This document shows, piece by piece, positions 7,615 to 16,115 of a stretch of 64,000 bases of DNA (its first letter is position 1; each line of letters opens with the position of its first letter). Under the pieces are notes generated by a model. That model was not told the origin of the DNA and made no database searches. It worked only from the letters and a program-made list of their open reading frames with translations. This DNA is from Lactonifactor sp. BIOML-A5. Its GTDB lineage: Bacteria > Bacillota > Clostridia > Lachnospirales > Lachnospiraceae. The stretch is taken from positions 1 through 64,000 of the forward strand of contig NZ_WKYV01000015.1 in assembly GCF_009677585.1 (NCBI RefSeq), in the 5' to 3' direction. The position numbers and the translations under genes are program-made.

Positions 7615-8898
7615 TTATTTGATTTTAAAATAATTACCATATACAATATTAGGAGTATCAGATTTGATTTTATTAAATTCTTCCTGTGTTATATATTCAA
7701 ATTTCATATTGTTGACATGATTTCTTTTTCCATTACAAACAGAGCGAATATTTCGATCGCATAATTTCGTTCCTGTTTCGGTAAGATATTTTTCTACAAA
7801 TACTTTCGAACTTCTGTAATACCGATTGTTTGTCAAGCAATGGATTGGGCGCGTATTGACTAAAACATTTCCCGTCTTTCTCTTTTCAATCATATCTTCG
7901 AATTTTTCATATGTACACCATCCTAGAGTTGAGCCAGTTTTAACGTAATGAAGAATAGTTTTATAAGAAATTTTAAATATATCAGCTATTTCATGCAATG
8001 TTTTGTTCTGGTGGGAATCTTTGTATAAACAGACTAGTTTAGAAAGGTTAGAAGTTGCAAAATCGTGACATTTAATCCAATTTACATCATCATTATTTTT
8101 ATCTAATAGATAAAGTAATCCTGAGTCTAATATGGATTGCTTCATATGCTCTAGTGAAGAAGTATTTGAGTCAATAACAATATAATTCGAAATCCCATTA
8201 TTAATCGCAAGTTGGTATTTTAAGAAATCATTTTTTTGTTCTTCTTTTACTGTCTTACCATTTTTATGTAATGGTTTTTTATAGTGTTGTGCGCCGTGCT
8301 GCTCAGTTATAATCTTTAAATCCTTATACTCTATATAATCATCATAGACTCGGCCGTCAGACCACTTGAATATTTTTTCTGGCTGAAAATTCACACCTAA
8401 TTGTTCTAATAACGCATACATAAATTTATTTGGATAACTCCATCCGTCTTGACATGGGCAGGTAAGATTATGAGCGTTATAAACCTTATGTGGAGTACTT
8501 TTATGTATTCTCCCACAATCTGGACATACCATATCTATAGTGGTTTTGCAAAACTTAAAATATTTCTTAGCTTCTTCCGATCCACCTTGAAAATACTTTA
8601 TCATCCATGGAGCAGTAGTGGTAATATCATTAACCCCTACAACAAGTTTATGTGGCGGTGAACAACAGGCATTGCATCCTATGTGTTGCTTGCCTGATAT
8701 TAAATCTTCAGTTAGCCAATCCTCGTTTCCACATTTCAAGCATTTATACTTATAAACCTTTTCGTGTCGTATGTATGCTTTTTCTCTTCTCTTGGCTGTT
8801 TTATCAACATATTTTCTCTCAATTATCATTATGTTTCTTCCGAAGTCTGTAAAATTGTCACCAATACTATGCCTAAAATCCGCATACTTAATTCCCAT
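7615..8898 (-). CDS. Vsr-like homing endonuclease with zinc ribbons
   Basis: 427 residues. Residues 50-165 hold several CxxC pairs (CLKC, CNAC, CPDC) and the motif GVNDITTTAPWMIKYF, typical of DUF4379-like zinc ribbons of phage endonucleases. The nuclease core follows: YDDYIEY then ITEQHGAQHY, matching the D and ExHxxQH pattern of PD-(D/E)xK/Vsr-type homing enzymes such as I-Bth0305I. The last 60 residues (RNIRSVCNGKRNHVNNMKF) look like an IENR1/NUMOD DNA-binding repeat. It is free-standing, inserted after the tail tube gene and its terminator, and would cut allelic genomes lacking it. A homologue lies at 43743-45155. Confidence 0.75.
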   Translation of the reverse strand: MGIKYADFRHSIGDNFTDFGRNIMIIERKYVDKTAKRREKAYIRHEKVYKYKCLKCGNEDWLTEDLISGKQHIGCNACCSPPHKLVVGVNDITTTAPWMIKYFQGGSEEAKKYFKFCKTTIDMVCPDCGRIHKSTPHKVYNAHNLTCPCQDGWSYPNKFMYALLEQLGVNFQPEKIFKWSDGRVYDDYIEYKDLKIITEQHGAQHYKKPLHKNGKTVKEEQKNDFLKYQLAINNGISNYIVIDSNTSSLEHMKQSILDSGLLYLLDKNNDDVNWIKCHDFATSNLSKLVCLYKDSHQNKTLHEIADIFKISYKTILHYVKTGSTLGWCTYEKFEDMIEKRKTGNVLVNTRPIHCLTNNRYYRSSKVFVEKYLTETGTKLCDRNIRSVCNGKRNHVNNMKFEYITQEEFNKIKSDTPNIVYGNYFKIK

Positions 8899-8926
8899 AC
8901 AAGTATATACTCCTAAAATTAATATA

Positions 8927-8945
8927 GAGGGCCATAATGGCCCTC
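8927..8945 (-). terminator. Terminator hairpin after the tail tube gene
   Basis: GAGGGCCAT and ATGGCCCTC form a 9-bp stem 18 bases after the tail tube stop codon. The T-rich tail (TATATTAATTTT) is weak. It would isolate the highly expressed tail tube gene from the downstream endonuclease. Confidence 0.6.
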
Positions 8946-8962
8946 CATGTCAATTCTCTTTT

Positions 8963-9691
8963 TTACTCTTCGATTTCTACCATATCTACGAACTTACCAT
9001 CCTTCGTCTCCAAAAGATCAAAGGTCATGCTAAGTGCTGAGGGGTCTCCTTCAGAACTCTGAGATAATTCAAAATTCCTCTGTGGCTGTGCCTTATATGC
9101 AATAATCTTATAAGGAGTAAGAACTTCATTTTCATCTTTTTCAACTGTATTCATCGTTACATAATAAGCCTTTGGCAATTTCGTATTATTAAATGAGATC
9201 TTCTTAACTTTTTCAGATTTGGAAACGATATATCCCACTTCGTATTCCGTATCAATAGCAATGTCCGAAGCCTGAGTTGCAGTAAATTTGCCATCCGCAA
9301 ATGTACCCGTAATTTCTTTACCAGCAAAATCACCAGATGCAAATACAAAAACTGTTCCTGCAACAGCGCCTGCCGGAATTGTTATCTCACCAGCAGTAGT
9401 GCATTTGATAGTTTCTCTTACTGGATAGGAAGCTTCAGATTCAATAATCCCATCAGTCATAAGAGAGTATAATTCAAAAGGATAAACCTGAGCCTCAATG
9501 GTCATGGTCCCTTCTAATGGATTTGCAAAGGCAACTCTCTTTGTCCCCTTTGCCATAGCAAATACAGATTCGGAACTAATATTCTGAGTAGTTGTATTAG
9601 CTGTTTCAAAAAACAGCACTGGTTTCATTGTAGCAACGTCACGAATGTCTACATCACACACCTGACGATTGGCTTTATTAATATTTGGCAT
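8963..9691 (-). CDS. Major tail (tube) protein
   Basis: 242 residues starting MPNINK after AGGAGG. Beta-rich with an Ala/Thr/Gly-rich middle insert (residues 95-150) that may be a surface domain. The C-terminal part (TPYKIIAYKAQPQRNFELSQ, then DPSALSMTFDLLE) fits the tail-tube fold of clostridial siphophages and myophages. Terminators on both sides suggest strong separate expression, as expected for the tube subunit. Assigned from pattern and position. Confidence 0.75.
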   Translation of the reverse strand: MPNINKANRQVCDVDIRDVATMKPVLFFETANTTTQNISSESVFAMAKGTKRVAFANPLEGTMTIEAQVYPFELYSLMTDGIIESEASYPVRETIKCTTAGEITIPAGAVAGTVFVFASGDFAGKEITGTFADGKFTATQASDIAIDTEYEVGYIVSKSEKVKKISFNNTKLPKAYYVTMNTVEKDENEVLTPYKIIAYKAQPQRNFELSQSSEGDPSALSMTFDLLETKDGKFVDMVEIEE

Positions 9692-9721
9692 AATATTTCC
9701 TCCTATTAGGTTTTAAGCATT

Positions 9722-9746
9722 AAAAAAAGACCCGTTTATACGAGTC
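9722..9746 (-). terminator. Intrinsic terminator before the tail tube gene
   Basis: On the minus strand GACTCGT/ACGGGTC form a 7-bp stem with a 4-base loop followed by seven Ts (9728-9722). It directly follows the stop codon of the gene at 9747-10580. Confidence 0.75.
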
Positions 9747-10580
9747 CTAGTTATCATTTATATTTTGGAGCCACATATCTCCGTCAAAAGTATTCTTTTT
9801 ATCTCCCCACACTGACATGGAGGTTGAAGCAATAGTATATGAATCTTCAATACGCTGCCTGGAAAGTTGATCGTATAATTGAAAAATCGTTATTTCCCAC
9901 ACATTGATAATATTCAAATCTCTTGCGTGTGCAGAAATAGAAGACACCATATTACCCAAATCCATTTTTTTATCGGATTTCTTTTTGTTTTCTTTTTCAG
10001 CCTTGCGCATCTTTTCTAAAAGTTTAGCGGCTATTTTGTTTTTGACTTTTAGATTGTCACCGTCTATATCACTACGTTTGACATGCACACGTTGTAAAAT
10101 GATATCAACGACAACAGCAAAGTTTCCTGAATGAATCACACCAGTTATTTTTTTGACCCCTTCACCGTTAATACTTCCGTCATACAATAAGAAACATTGC
10201 TGCTTAGAATCATACTCAACTGATTCAACAAAGAAAAAATTAAATATCTCACAAAATGCAGATAATACCAGTCTGTCAAATATGATTATGTTATACAAGG
10301 GAATAGTTAACTGCTCTTCCTGAGAGTATGATTCATATTCCTTTCTGATCTGTATAATGGTTTCTTTCTCAGACTGATTCATTGAAGAAAAGTAATCTAT
10401 ACCGCATGTGTCAAGCCTTTGATAATACTCATCTACACGCATTAACAGATAATTTAGATATGCAAAATAAGTGCCAATCCCTATTCTAGATATTTCTATC
10501 AATTTTGGACTTTTTACTTTTCCAATTCCAACTAATGAAAAGGGTTCCGGACTTAATAAAGAAAAATAATCAAGTTGCAT
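9747..10580 (-). CDS. Phage structural-region protein, function unknown (277 aa)
   Basis: Starts at ATG 10580, 5 bases after GAGGTGA; the in-frame GTG at 10589 is part of the ribosome site. Residues 185-215 are very basic (KIAAKLLEKMRKAEKENKKK). It lies between the connector genes and the tail tube, a place often used for tail terminator or completion proteins, but I do not recognise the family. Its start region overlaps the upstream stop. Confidence 0.5.
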   Translation of the reverse strand: MQLDYFSLLSPEPFSLVGIGKVKSPKLIEISRIGIGTYFAYLNYLLMRVDEYYQRLDTCGIDYFSSMNQSEKETIIQIRKEYESYSQEEQLTIPLYNIIIFDRLVLSAFCEIFNFFFVESVEYDSKQQCFLLYDGSINGEGVKKITGVIHSGNFAVVVDIILQRVHVKRSDIDGDNLKVKNKIAAKLLEKMRKAEKENKKKSDKKMDLGNMVSSISAHARDLNIINVWEITIFQLYDQLSRQRIEDSYTIASTSMSVWGDKKNTFDGDMWLQNINDN

Positions 10581-10585
10581 ACCAA

Positions 10586-11068
10586 TCACCTCTTTACCTT
10601 GAAATCCGGAATATTAAATATCATCTGTCTACCGTAATACATATTGCTCGGAAACAGATGGGTGACAGATTTTAATTGTAACTTTCCTATGCCTAGATTA
10701 TCCATATCCCGTAACTGGCGCTCAACCAGGTCAGATATAATATCCACCCTTGTACCGATGAATCCTTTTTTAGAATACTTCATACATTTTTTATGGCTGT
10801 AGACAAAAATAATTACGCTCATATCTTTGACTGTTCTGGTTGGTACACTTGGAACATTGACTTCCACACAGATATAAGGAAGGACTTCGGTCTGAGCTTC
10901 ATCTATGTATAGATATGGAAATACTTGAGTATAATGAAGGCTATCAATTTCTTCCTCCGTAAACTGCTCTTTGCTTAATAAGGCTTCGCAGATATCCGTA
11001 GAGTTCAACAGGGTTGATATGATTCTACTCTTATATAATCCAATATCTTTCAATGTCGTTTCTGACAA
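10586..11068 (-). CDS. Putative tail terminator/head-tail joining protein (160 aa)
   Basis: The TTG start at 11068 follows GGGGGTGG; an in-frame stop lies directly upstream. An alpha/beta protein of the size and position of tail-completion proteins, placed after the head-closure gene. The central strand PYICVEVNVPSVPTRTVKD, which precedes a VIIFVYSHKK stretch, is compatible with the tail-terminator fold. Inference from size, order and secondary structure. Confidence 0.5.
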   Translation of the reverse strand: MSETTLKDIGLYKSRIISTLLNSTDICEALLSKEQFTEEEIDSLHYTQVFPYLYIDEAQTEVLPYICVEVNVPSVPTRTVKDMSVIIFVYSHKKCMKYSKKGFIGTRVDIISDLVERQLRDMDNLGIGKLQLKSVTHLFPSNMYYGRQMIFNIPDFKVKR

Positions 11069-11079
11069 TCAACCACCCC

Positions 11080-12108
11080 CTAAAAACCTTCGATTATAGT
11101 TATTTCATTTTCAGCTACAATGATATCCTGCATCTTTATTTGCAATAAAAAAGATGATGATATATAATTTTCATCATCCACTCGTAGCTGAATCTTGTTA
11201 TCAGATATGGTTTGTGTGATATTAAAATCACCTAATACATTCCATTTGAAAATACAATCTGTAATTTCTTCGCCATCTTTATTTTTAAATGTAGCCGTCC
11301 ATGTTTTAGAACGTCCACAACGGAGTGTATTGCCTCCGGAAATGAAAGCGGATAAAACTGGAGTTTCATCGCCGGATGGTGGAATAGGCGCGTCAGTGGG
11401 AGAGTAGTAATCGCAGAGCCTAATATCCGGCCTGTCTTTCATCATATCTAGTTCAGCTTTATCAGCGATAAAACTAAGAATTCCACCGTGTTTTTCTCCA
11501 TACAAAAAAAGAACATCATCACTTCTAGAGATTTTAAAAACTTTTCTAGGATTATCTTTATTTCTATCTATAAAAACTCGTTTATTGTCAAGTGTTGCAG
11601 ACTCATCATCGTCAGGAAGCAATATTGTGAAATTATTAGAGGTTAATGTGATATACTGGTTTCCACTTGTACCAGTATCGTATTTTGCTGCAGATGTGAA
11701 ATTAGCTGGGCGTTCAATAATCTTTCCTGTATCATCCTGCCAATTGAGGATGTATTGGCATAAAATCATTGTTGCTTTTTCATATATCCCATTATTCCCA
11801 GGATATCCATTAATCAACCAATATACATTTTCATAGAAGATGTACATTCCCGCCTTTAAAGTGCCTATGGTAGCAAGAACGGAACGCTCCATAGATTTTA
11901 ACTGTGAATTTGCGGTATTCTCCTGAATAATACACCGTATTTCTTTCTGTTCTGTTCTGTCATTATTGTATAGAGTTATGGTAGTAGCAATATCTGTCTG
12001 TAAAGCTTCTGAGAAAGCATCTTGTTTAAAGTCTGCGTAAGATTGATTTTCAAAACCACCTATTGAGTTTGGGGGAGTATCAGAGGTCAGTAAATACCAT
12101 TCCTTCAT
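11080..12108 (-). CDS. Putative head-closure protein with C-terminal Ig-like domain
   Basis: 342 residues from ATG 12108 (AGGAGG upstream). The first ~130 residues have the pattern of head-tail stopper proteins (repeated short beta strands, IRCIIQENTANSQLKSMERS). Residues ~250-342 (GGNTLRCGRSKTWTATFKN, then DCIFKWNVLG) look like a bacterial Ig-like domain that would decorate the neck. The family match is partial; the order in the gene cluster supports a connector role. Confidence 0.5.
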   Translation of the reverse strand: MKEWYLLTSDTPPNSIGGFENQSYADFKQDAFSEALQTDIATTITLYNNDRTEQKEIRCIIQENTANSQLKSMERSVLATIGTLKAGMYIFYENVYWLINGYPGNNGIYEKATMILCQYILNWQDDTGKIIERPANFTSAAKYDTGTSGNQYITLTSNNFTILLPDDDESATLDNKRVFIDRNKDNPRKVFKISRSDDVLFLYGEKHGGILSFIADKAELDMMKDRPDIRLCDYYSPTDAPIPPSGDETPVLSAFISGGNTLRCGRSKTWTATFKNKDGEEITDCIFKWNVLGDFNITQTISDNKIQLRVDDENYISSSFLLQIKMQDIIVAENEITIIEGF

Positions 12109-12118
12109 AAGATACCTC

Positions 12119-12514
12119 CTACACAAATGCAGATGGTTTTTGATTTTCTACCATCTTACGTCCTTTTTCCGCAACGTACTTTAGATGGGCACTTTCCGCT
12201 GTCTTTGCACCGTTTGAACCGTCAATACTTATATCTCGTCCGACAATACTTACTCTTTTGTTGGCTAACGAAGTCTGCCGCTCCTGGTAAGACTCTTTCA
12301 TAAATGTAGCCAATGTATCTATCGTATAAGCATCTAATTTAGTATCGAATACTAAAAACTCCTCATCAAAATTCAATGGATCAAGTTCAACAGAGTATCT
12401 CCCTATAGCTCTTATTAACCACACCATTTCTAGAGAATCAGGTATAGTATGCTTATCTGCAAAACTAGACTCGAAAAAGTCTATAACCTCAGAAGCCCTT
12501 GTGTTCCCTTCCAT
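12119..12514 (-). CDS. Putative head-tail adaptor protein (131 aa)
   Basis: ATG preceded by AGAGGTGA. A small helical protein (helices about residues 6-15, 24-40, 58-75) placed directly after the head genes, as gp6-like adaptors are. Assigned by position and helical content, not by a clear signature. Confidence 0.45.
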   Translation of the reverse strand: MEGNTRASEVIDFFESSFADKHTIPDSLEMVWLIRAIGRYSVELDPLNFDEEFLVFDTKLDAYTIDTLATFMKESYQERQTSLANKRVSIVGRDISIDGSNGAKTAESAHLKYVAEKGRKMVENQKPSAFV

Positions 12515-12527
12515 TGAATCACCTCTC

Positions 12528-13013
12528 TTATGGTTTTATACCGGTATATTCTATACAGAATGCAATTTTTTGATAATCGTTCAAACCAAGAGCTTTAATA
12601 CTCTCAATTAAAAATGCTTTCTCCGCACGTGTAACAATATTCTTAGTGATATTATCTTCAAAAGATCTCTGTGTTTTTAATGAAAAATATCTATTGATAT
12701 CATCATGTGTTAAGAACGCCTGTGGTTTTCCATCGATCTCAAAACTTAGTTCTTTTCTTGTAAACTCATCCTCAATATACCATGTAGCATGACTACCTAA
12801 GCCATCTACACCACTAATAAGTTTATTACCATTTTGTGCTTGAGCAATAACTTCTTCTCTTGTAAGAAGAATGCTTCCAGATGCAGGAATACTAATATCT
12901 CCTGTGGATGTTTTTCTTGGTGAACCCGTAACCCAAGGCGCAATGCTTTTTATTTTCACCTTTTTATCCAAACGATTATCTTCTAGTTCTATATTCTCTT
13001 TTACATTTGCCAT
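12528..13013 (-). CDS. Head-region protein, unknown function (161 aa)
   Basis: Starts at ATG 13013 (MANVKENIEL) with GGAGG upstream; the longer frame to 13097 covers another small gene and has no ribosome site. The middle part is beta-rich (residues 30-90). It lies between capsid and connector genes. No family recogn­ised with confidence. Confidence 0.5.
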   Translation of the reverse strand: MANVKENIELEDNRLDKKVKIKSIAPWVTGSPRKTSTGDISIPASGSILLTREEVIAQAQNGNKLISGVDGLGSHATWYIEDEFTRKELSFEIDGKPQAFLTHDDINRYFSLKTQRSFEDNITKNIVTRAEKAFLIESIKALGLNDYQKIAFCIEYTGIKP

Positions 13014-13053
13014 TTTTTTGTTTCCTCCATATCGACTAATGATTATTTCGCAA

Positions 13054-13233
13054 CTATATTGAATGTTTAACTTCGTTATACAGACGAATGACCTCATCTA
13101 ATCGTTCTGATTTTTCAAACTTACAATAGGGCATGTGAGTGTTTGAATTTACTCCTCTACTTAAATAAGAAATCCCGAAAGAACGTATAAAATATGACAT
13201 CCGTTTTGAATAACAATAGAAATAATTATTCAT
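13054..13233 (-). CDS. DUF5659-like small protein (59 aa)
   Basis: ATG after GGAGA with spacing 7. The product starts MNNYFYCYSKRMSYFIRSFG and ends in a helix (ERLDEVIRLYNEV). The pattern of an aromatic N-terminal strand, a short helix, a strand and a terminal helix fits the DUF5659 family of small phage proteins. A related frame is at 27545-27721. Function unknown. Confidence 0.55.
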   Translation of the reverse strand: MNNYFYCYSKRMSYFIRSFGISYLSRGVNSNTHMPYCKFEKSERLDEVIRLYNEVKHSI

Positions 13234-13259
13234 ATAATTTTCTCCATTTGACTAACAAA

Positions 13260-13283
13260 AGAGCCACACAATCGCATGGCTCT
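13260..13283. terminator. Terminator after the major capsid gene
   Basis: AGAGCCA and TGGCTCT form a 7-bp stem with a 10-base loop. TTTT follows on both strands, so it can act in both directions. It lies 13 bases after the capsid stop codon. Confidence 0.75.
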
Positions 13284-13295
13284 TTTTAAACTTAA

Positions 13296-14393
13296 TTATT
13301 CTACTGTACTAAGATTAGTATCAGCAATAGCTCCAATCTTATATTCGTGCCCCTTAGCTACTAAAGCCCCGATCTCCATGTCAAATCTCGTTAACATTTC
13401 GCCAGTTGTTACATCATTTCCAGAGAAAGATGTAAGACCTCCACGAGTAACAATATAGATCGGAGACTGACCACCAGCAGGAATTACATAACCGATTCCT
13501 GTAGGCAGCATAGTATCGAAGTTATCTCCAGTGGTGTTTAACTTACTAAGATCATATGGATTTGGAATTTCAGACAGGATAGCACCGTTGTATAATCCCA
13601 TTAAACCTGTTTCGTGAATCTCATTCATAATAGCATCAGAAATGCCACTAACAGAAGGGGTAATTCCATTATACCCAGCAAATCCGTTGAACTGAGAAAT
13701 CAGCGCATAATCACCAGAAATAGTTGGCTTACCAAAACGTCTAATGTTAGCAATTACCTTATCAACATTAGTCTTTGTAAGTCCAGCATCTTCACAGAAG
13801 TACTTAACACCCGTTGCGTTTTTAATTGCTTTGTAAATTGTCTCAACTACATATTTAGTAGCTCTATTTCTAATCTGTACACGAACCTGATCCTGAAGTT
13901 CATTCTCCAGTGTCATATCGCCAAGAGAGGCTTTTCTGTAATCAACAGCATAACCACCAGAAATGGTTGCTGTAGCAATAGGTTCACGATGTTTTCTAAT
14001 TACAGGGAAACCAACATCCTGTCCAGCAGCCTGAATCTTAGCATCAACATTTGCAAATTCTGGAATTTCAACTTCACAGGACTCGTTATATCCAATTGCT
14101 TTGTAATTTCCGTAAATGGAAAGTAACTTAATTTCCTGCATCAGGATAGGTTCCATAGCGAAACGTCTAATCTCATTAAGTTCAGATACAGCTACTGTAT
14201 CGCCAGAATCAGCTTTTTTATTCAACTCCATAATATACTTAGCTGCTATATCAGCTTTCTTACCAAACGGAGCCAAATCTTTTCCATGAGTCATTGCAGA
14301 GAAAATCTCTACAACGGCAGATCGTCCATTAACTTTACCACTAACAAAATTAGCGTCTTTTCTTTCATTGTTTAATTCAAATGTGTAAGACAT
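13296..14393 (-). CDS. Major capsid protein
   Basis: 365 residues from ATG 14393 (AGGGAGG upstream). The protein has an N-terminal helical arm (residues 10-70), the P-domain-like helix DQVRVQIRNRATKYVVETIY near residue 190, and a C-terminal segment with YVIPAGGQSPIYIVTRGG typical of HK97-fold capsid proteins of clostridial phages. Size, flanking decoration and protease genes, and a strong terminator after it all fit. High expression is expected. Confidence 0.75.
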   Translation of the reverse strand: MSYTFELNNERKDANFVSGKVNGRSAVVEIFSAMTHGKDLAPFGKKADIAAKYIMELNKKADSGDTVAVSELNEIRRFAMEPILMQEIKLLSIYGNYKAIGYNESCEVEIPEFANVDAKIQAAGQDVGFPVIRKHREPIATATISGGYAVDYRKASLGDMTLENELQDQVRVQIRNRATKYVVETIYKAIKNATGVKYFCEDAGLTKTNVDKVIANIRRFGKPTISGDYALISQFNGFAGYNGITPSVSGISDAIMNEIHETGLMGLYNGAILSEIPNPYDLSKLNTTGDNFDTMLPTGIGYVIPAGGQSPIYIVTRGGLTSFSGNDVTTGEMLTRFDMEIGALVAKGHEYKIGAIADTNLSTVE

Positions 14394-14411
14394 ATATGTA
14401 CCCTCCCTCAA

Positions 14412-14849
14412 TTAGTTTCCTGAAACTGGTGCGGTTGCTGCGACGATTTTTGCTACGAGACCAATTTTATTACCGACAATATCTGTAACCTCAAGATAAG
14501 GAGCAACAGTAGCACCAGATACCAGTTTTCCAGAAGCATTAGATTTTAACTTATCCCCTTTTGCATAAGCAGCCGGAAGCTGTGCGCCATACACTTCAAT
14601 AGCCTGTCCGTTAAATTTTGTTAAATCGAGAACTCTTACATGCTCTCCAGCTTTAATCTTGTATTCTGGCATACCCATGTCATCACCAGTCTCATTTTGC
14701 ATAATTGCTTTAAATGAAGCTGCAGCAGTATCAAATTCACCATCTGTAATAGTTCCAAAGTCACCATTCAGTGCATCGTTTTTTAATACTGCGTCTTCAA
14801 ATGGATATTCGGATCTTTCAATCTGAGATATTCTGTTAAATTTAATCAT
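14412..14849 (-). CDS. Capsid decoration-like protein (145 aa)
   Basis: ATG with GGGAGG upstream. The sequence has a beta-rich, Gly/Ala-rich repeat-like C-terminal half (KIKAGEHVRVLDLTKFNGQA, YAKGDKLKSNASGKLVSG) like head decoration proteins that trimerise on the capsid. It sits between the protease-scaffold and capsid genes, the standard place for this function. Confidence 0.6.
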   Translation of the reverse strand: MIKFNRISQIERSEYPFEDAVLKNDALNGDFGTITDGEFDTAAASFKAIMQNETGDDMGMPEYKIKAGEHVRVLDLTKFNGQAIEVYGAQLPAAYAKGDKLKSNASGKLVSGATVAPYLEVTDIVGNKIGLVAKIVAATAPVSGN

Positions 14850-14867
14850 TCTGATTTCCTCCCATAA

Positions 14868-16058
14868 TTAAAAAATGTTGGTGTCATCATCTTCGCTGGT
14901 AAGTGCTTCAGCACACATTTCGGAGAAGATATCATCGACATCAACATCAAATTTTTTACTATTCAGTTCAGTTACTTTTTCATCAGTTGCCTTTTTTGCT
15001 TTTCCAATTTCAGCATAGATTTTAGATACAATGGCATCAATCTCACTGTTCATTGGATTTTCATTAAAGGAATTGATTTCAGATTCAGCAAATTTCCTTT
15101 CGTCATCTGTGAATTCTTTAATTGCTTCATTCAGCTCACTAATTCTTTTTTCAGCTCTAAGCTTTCCGAGTTCTTTCTCTAGAACTTCACGTTCAGTCCA
15201 ATAAGAATCGTGTTCAGCTTTTAACTCATCAAGTGCTTTTTGCACCTGTTCAACACTTGCAGTAAGAGCACAAATTTCTTTTTCTTTTTCCTCAATACAA
15301 GTTTCCTTTTCCTTAAGCTGCTCTGTCAGTTCATTGATTTCAGATATAAATGTCTCATCTTTTGCATTACATTCTAAAATCGTAGACTTAATTGCAGACT
15401 TAAAATCCTCCAGGTTAAATTCCATAAGTTTGTTTTCCTCCTTTATTTTTTGCTTTTGCGCGACTTCAAGCACCACAGCATCGTCATCTGCTGGTGAGAG
15501 GGAAATGATTGCTGTTCCAGAAAATAGAAATGCCATAGGCGTTCTATATTCATCAGTTGGATTATCCTCTAAGTATGAAATCTTATTATTGTTCTCTGGC
15601 AATCCCATAATTTCTATTGAGGTATCAACTTGGCTAAGGGCGTAATTTTGACGTACCCATTTAACAAAATTGGGATATCTTTGATTAAAAAGATAACCAT
15701 TACCACAAAGAACTTTTATAGTAGAATCCCCTTCAGAAATATCTTCTATAGAAACGTTTTCAATGACGCCTACTGTTTCACTGTTTTGGAATAATGGCTC
15801 TTTGATTCCATCATCCGAAATGATAGTTTCAGTTAAACCATGCCCAAATGGTGTGGATTTTTCCTCTGTACAAAACTCGGCACATATAGGCATCATTTTG
15901 GCTGATTCCATTGCTCTTTTGACATATTCAAGTTCCCAATGTATACCATTCTTATTTGTTTCATTTACATCTTCATGAATTTTCAAAAGTGCAATTTTGA
16001 TCGGTACTCGTCCACCTTGAGTCGCTTTTTTTGATAATTCGAGGATATTATTAAGCAT
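14868..16058 (-). CDS. Capsid maturation protease fused to scaffold
   Basis: 396 residues. Residues 1-210 resemble a prohead protease (IKIALLKIHEDVNETNKNGI at the start; TSIEIMGL and FSGTAIISLSPADDDAVV later). Residues 212-396 are charged, helical and coiled-coil rich, like a scaffold. Inside the frame, GGAGG (15441-15437) lies 11 bases before an in-frame ATG at 15425. The scaffold can therefore also be made alone, as in lambda C/Nu3. The normal start at 16058 also has AGGAGG. Confidence 0.65.
   Translation of the reverse strand: MLNNILELSKKATQGGRVPIKIALLKIHEDVNETNKNGIHWELEYVKRAMESAKMMPICAEFCTEEKSTPFGHGLTETIISDDGIKEPLFQNSETVGVIENVSIEDISEGDSTIKVLCGNGYLFNQRYPNFVKWVRQNYALSQVDTSIEIMGLPENNNKISYLEDNPTDEYRTPMAFLFSGTAIISLSPADDDAVVLEVAQKQKIKEENKLMEFNLEDFKSAIKSTILECNAKDETFISEINELTEQLKEKETCIEEKEKEICALTASVEQVQKALDELKAEHDSYWTEREVLEKELGKLRAEKRISELNEAIKEFTDDERKFAESEINSFNENPMNSEIDAIVSKIYAEIGKAKKATDEKVTELNSKKFDVDVDDIFSEMCAEALTSEDDDTNIF
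15423..15441 (-). promoter_or_regulatory. Internal ribosome site and start for a scaffold-only product
   Basis: AAAGGAGG followed, after 11 bases, by ATG in the frame of the protease-scaffold gene. It would give a 185-residue product starting MEFNLEDF. The spacing is a little long. Confidence 0.55.
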
Positions 16059-16081
16059 AGGGTTATCCTCCTTTTAGGTAT

Positions 16082-16103
16082 AAAAAAAGACCATTAAGGC
16101 CTT
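16082..16103 (-). terminator. Intrinsic terminator after the portal gene
   Basis: AAGGCC/GGTCTT (with one G-U pair) and a 5-base loop, followed by a run of seven Ts on the minus strand, 13 bases after the portal stop codon. Confidence 0.65.
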
Positions 16104-16115
16104 CAATTACTTTGT

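Noticed and set aside
13614..14126. A long frame opposite the capsid gene
   Set aside because: A mirror of the capsid codons; no ribosome site.
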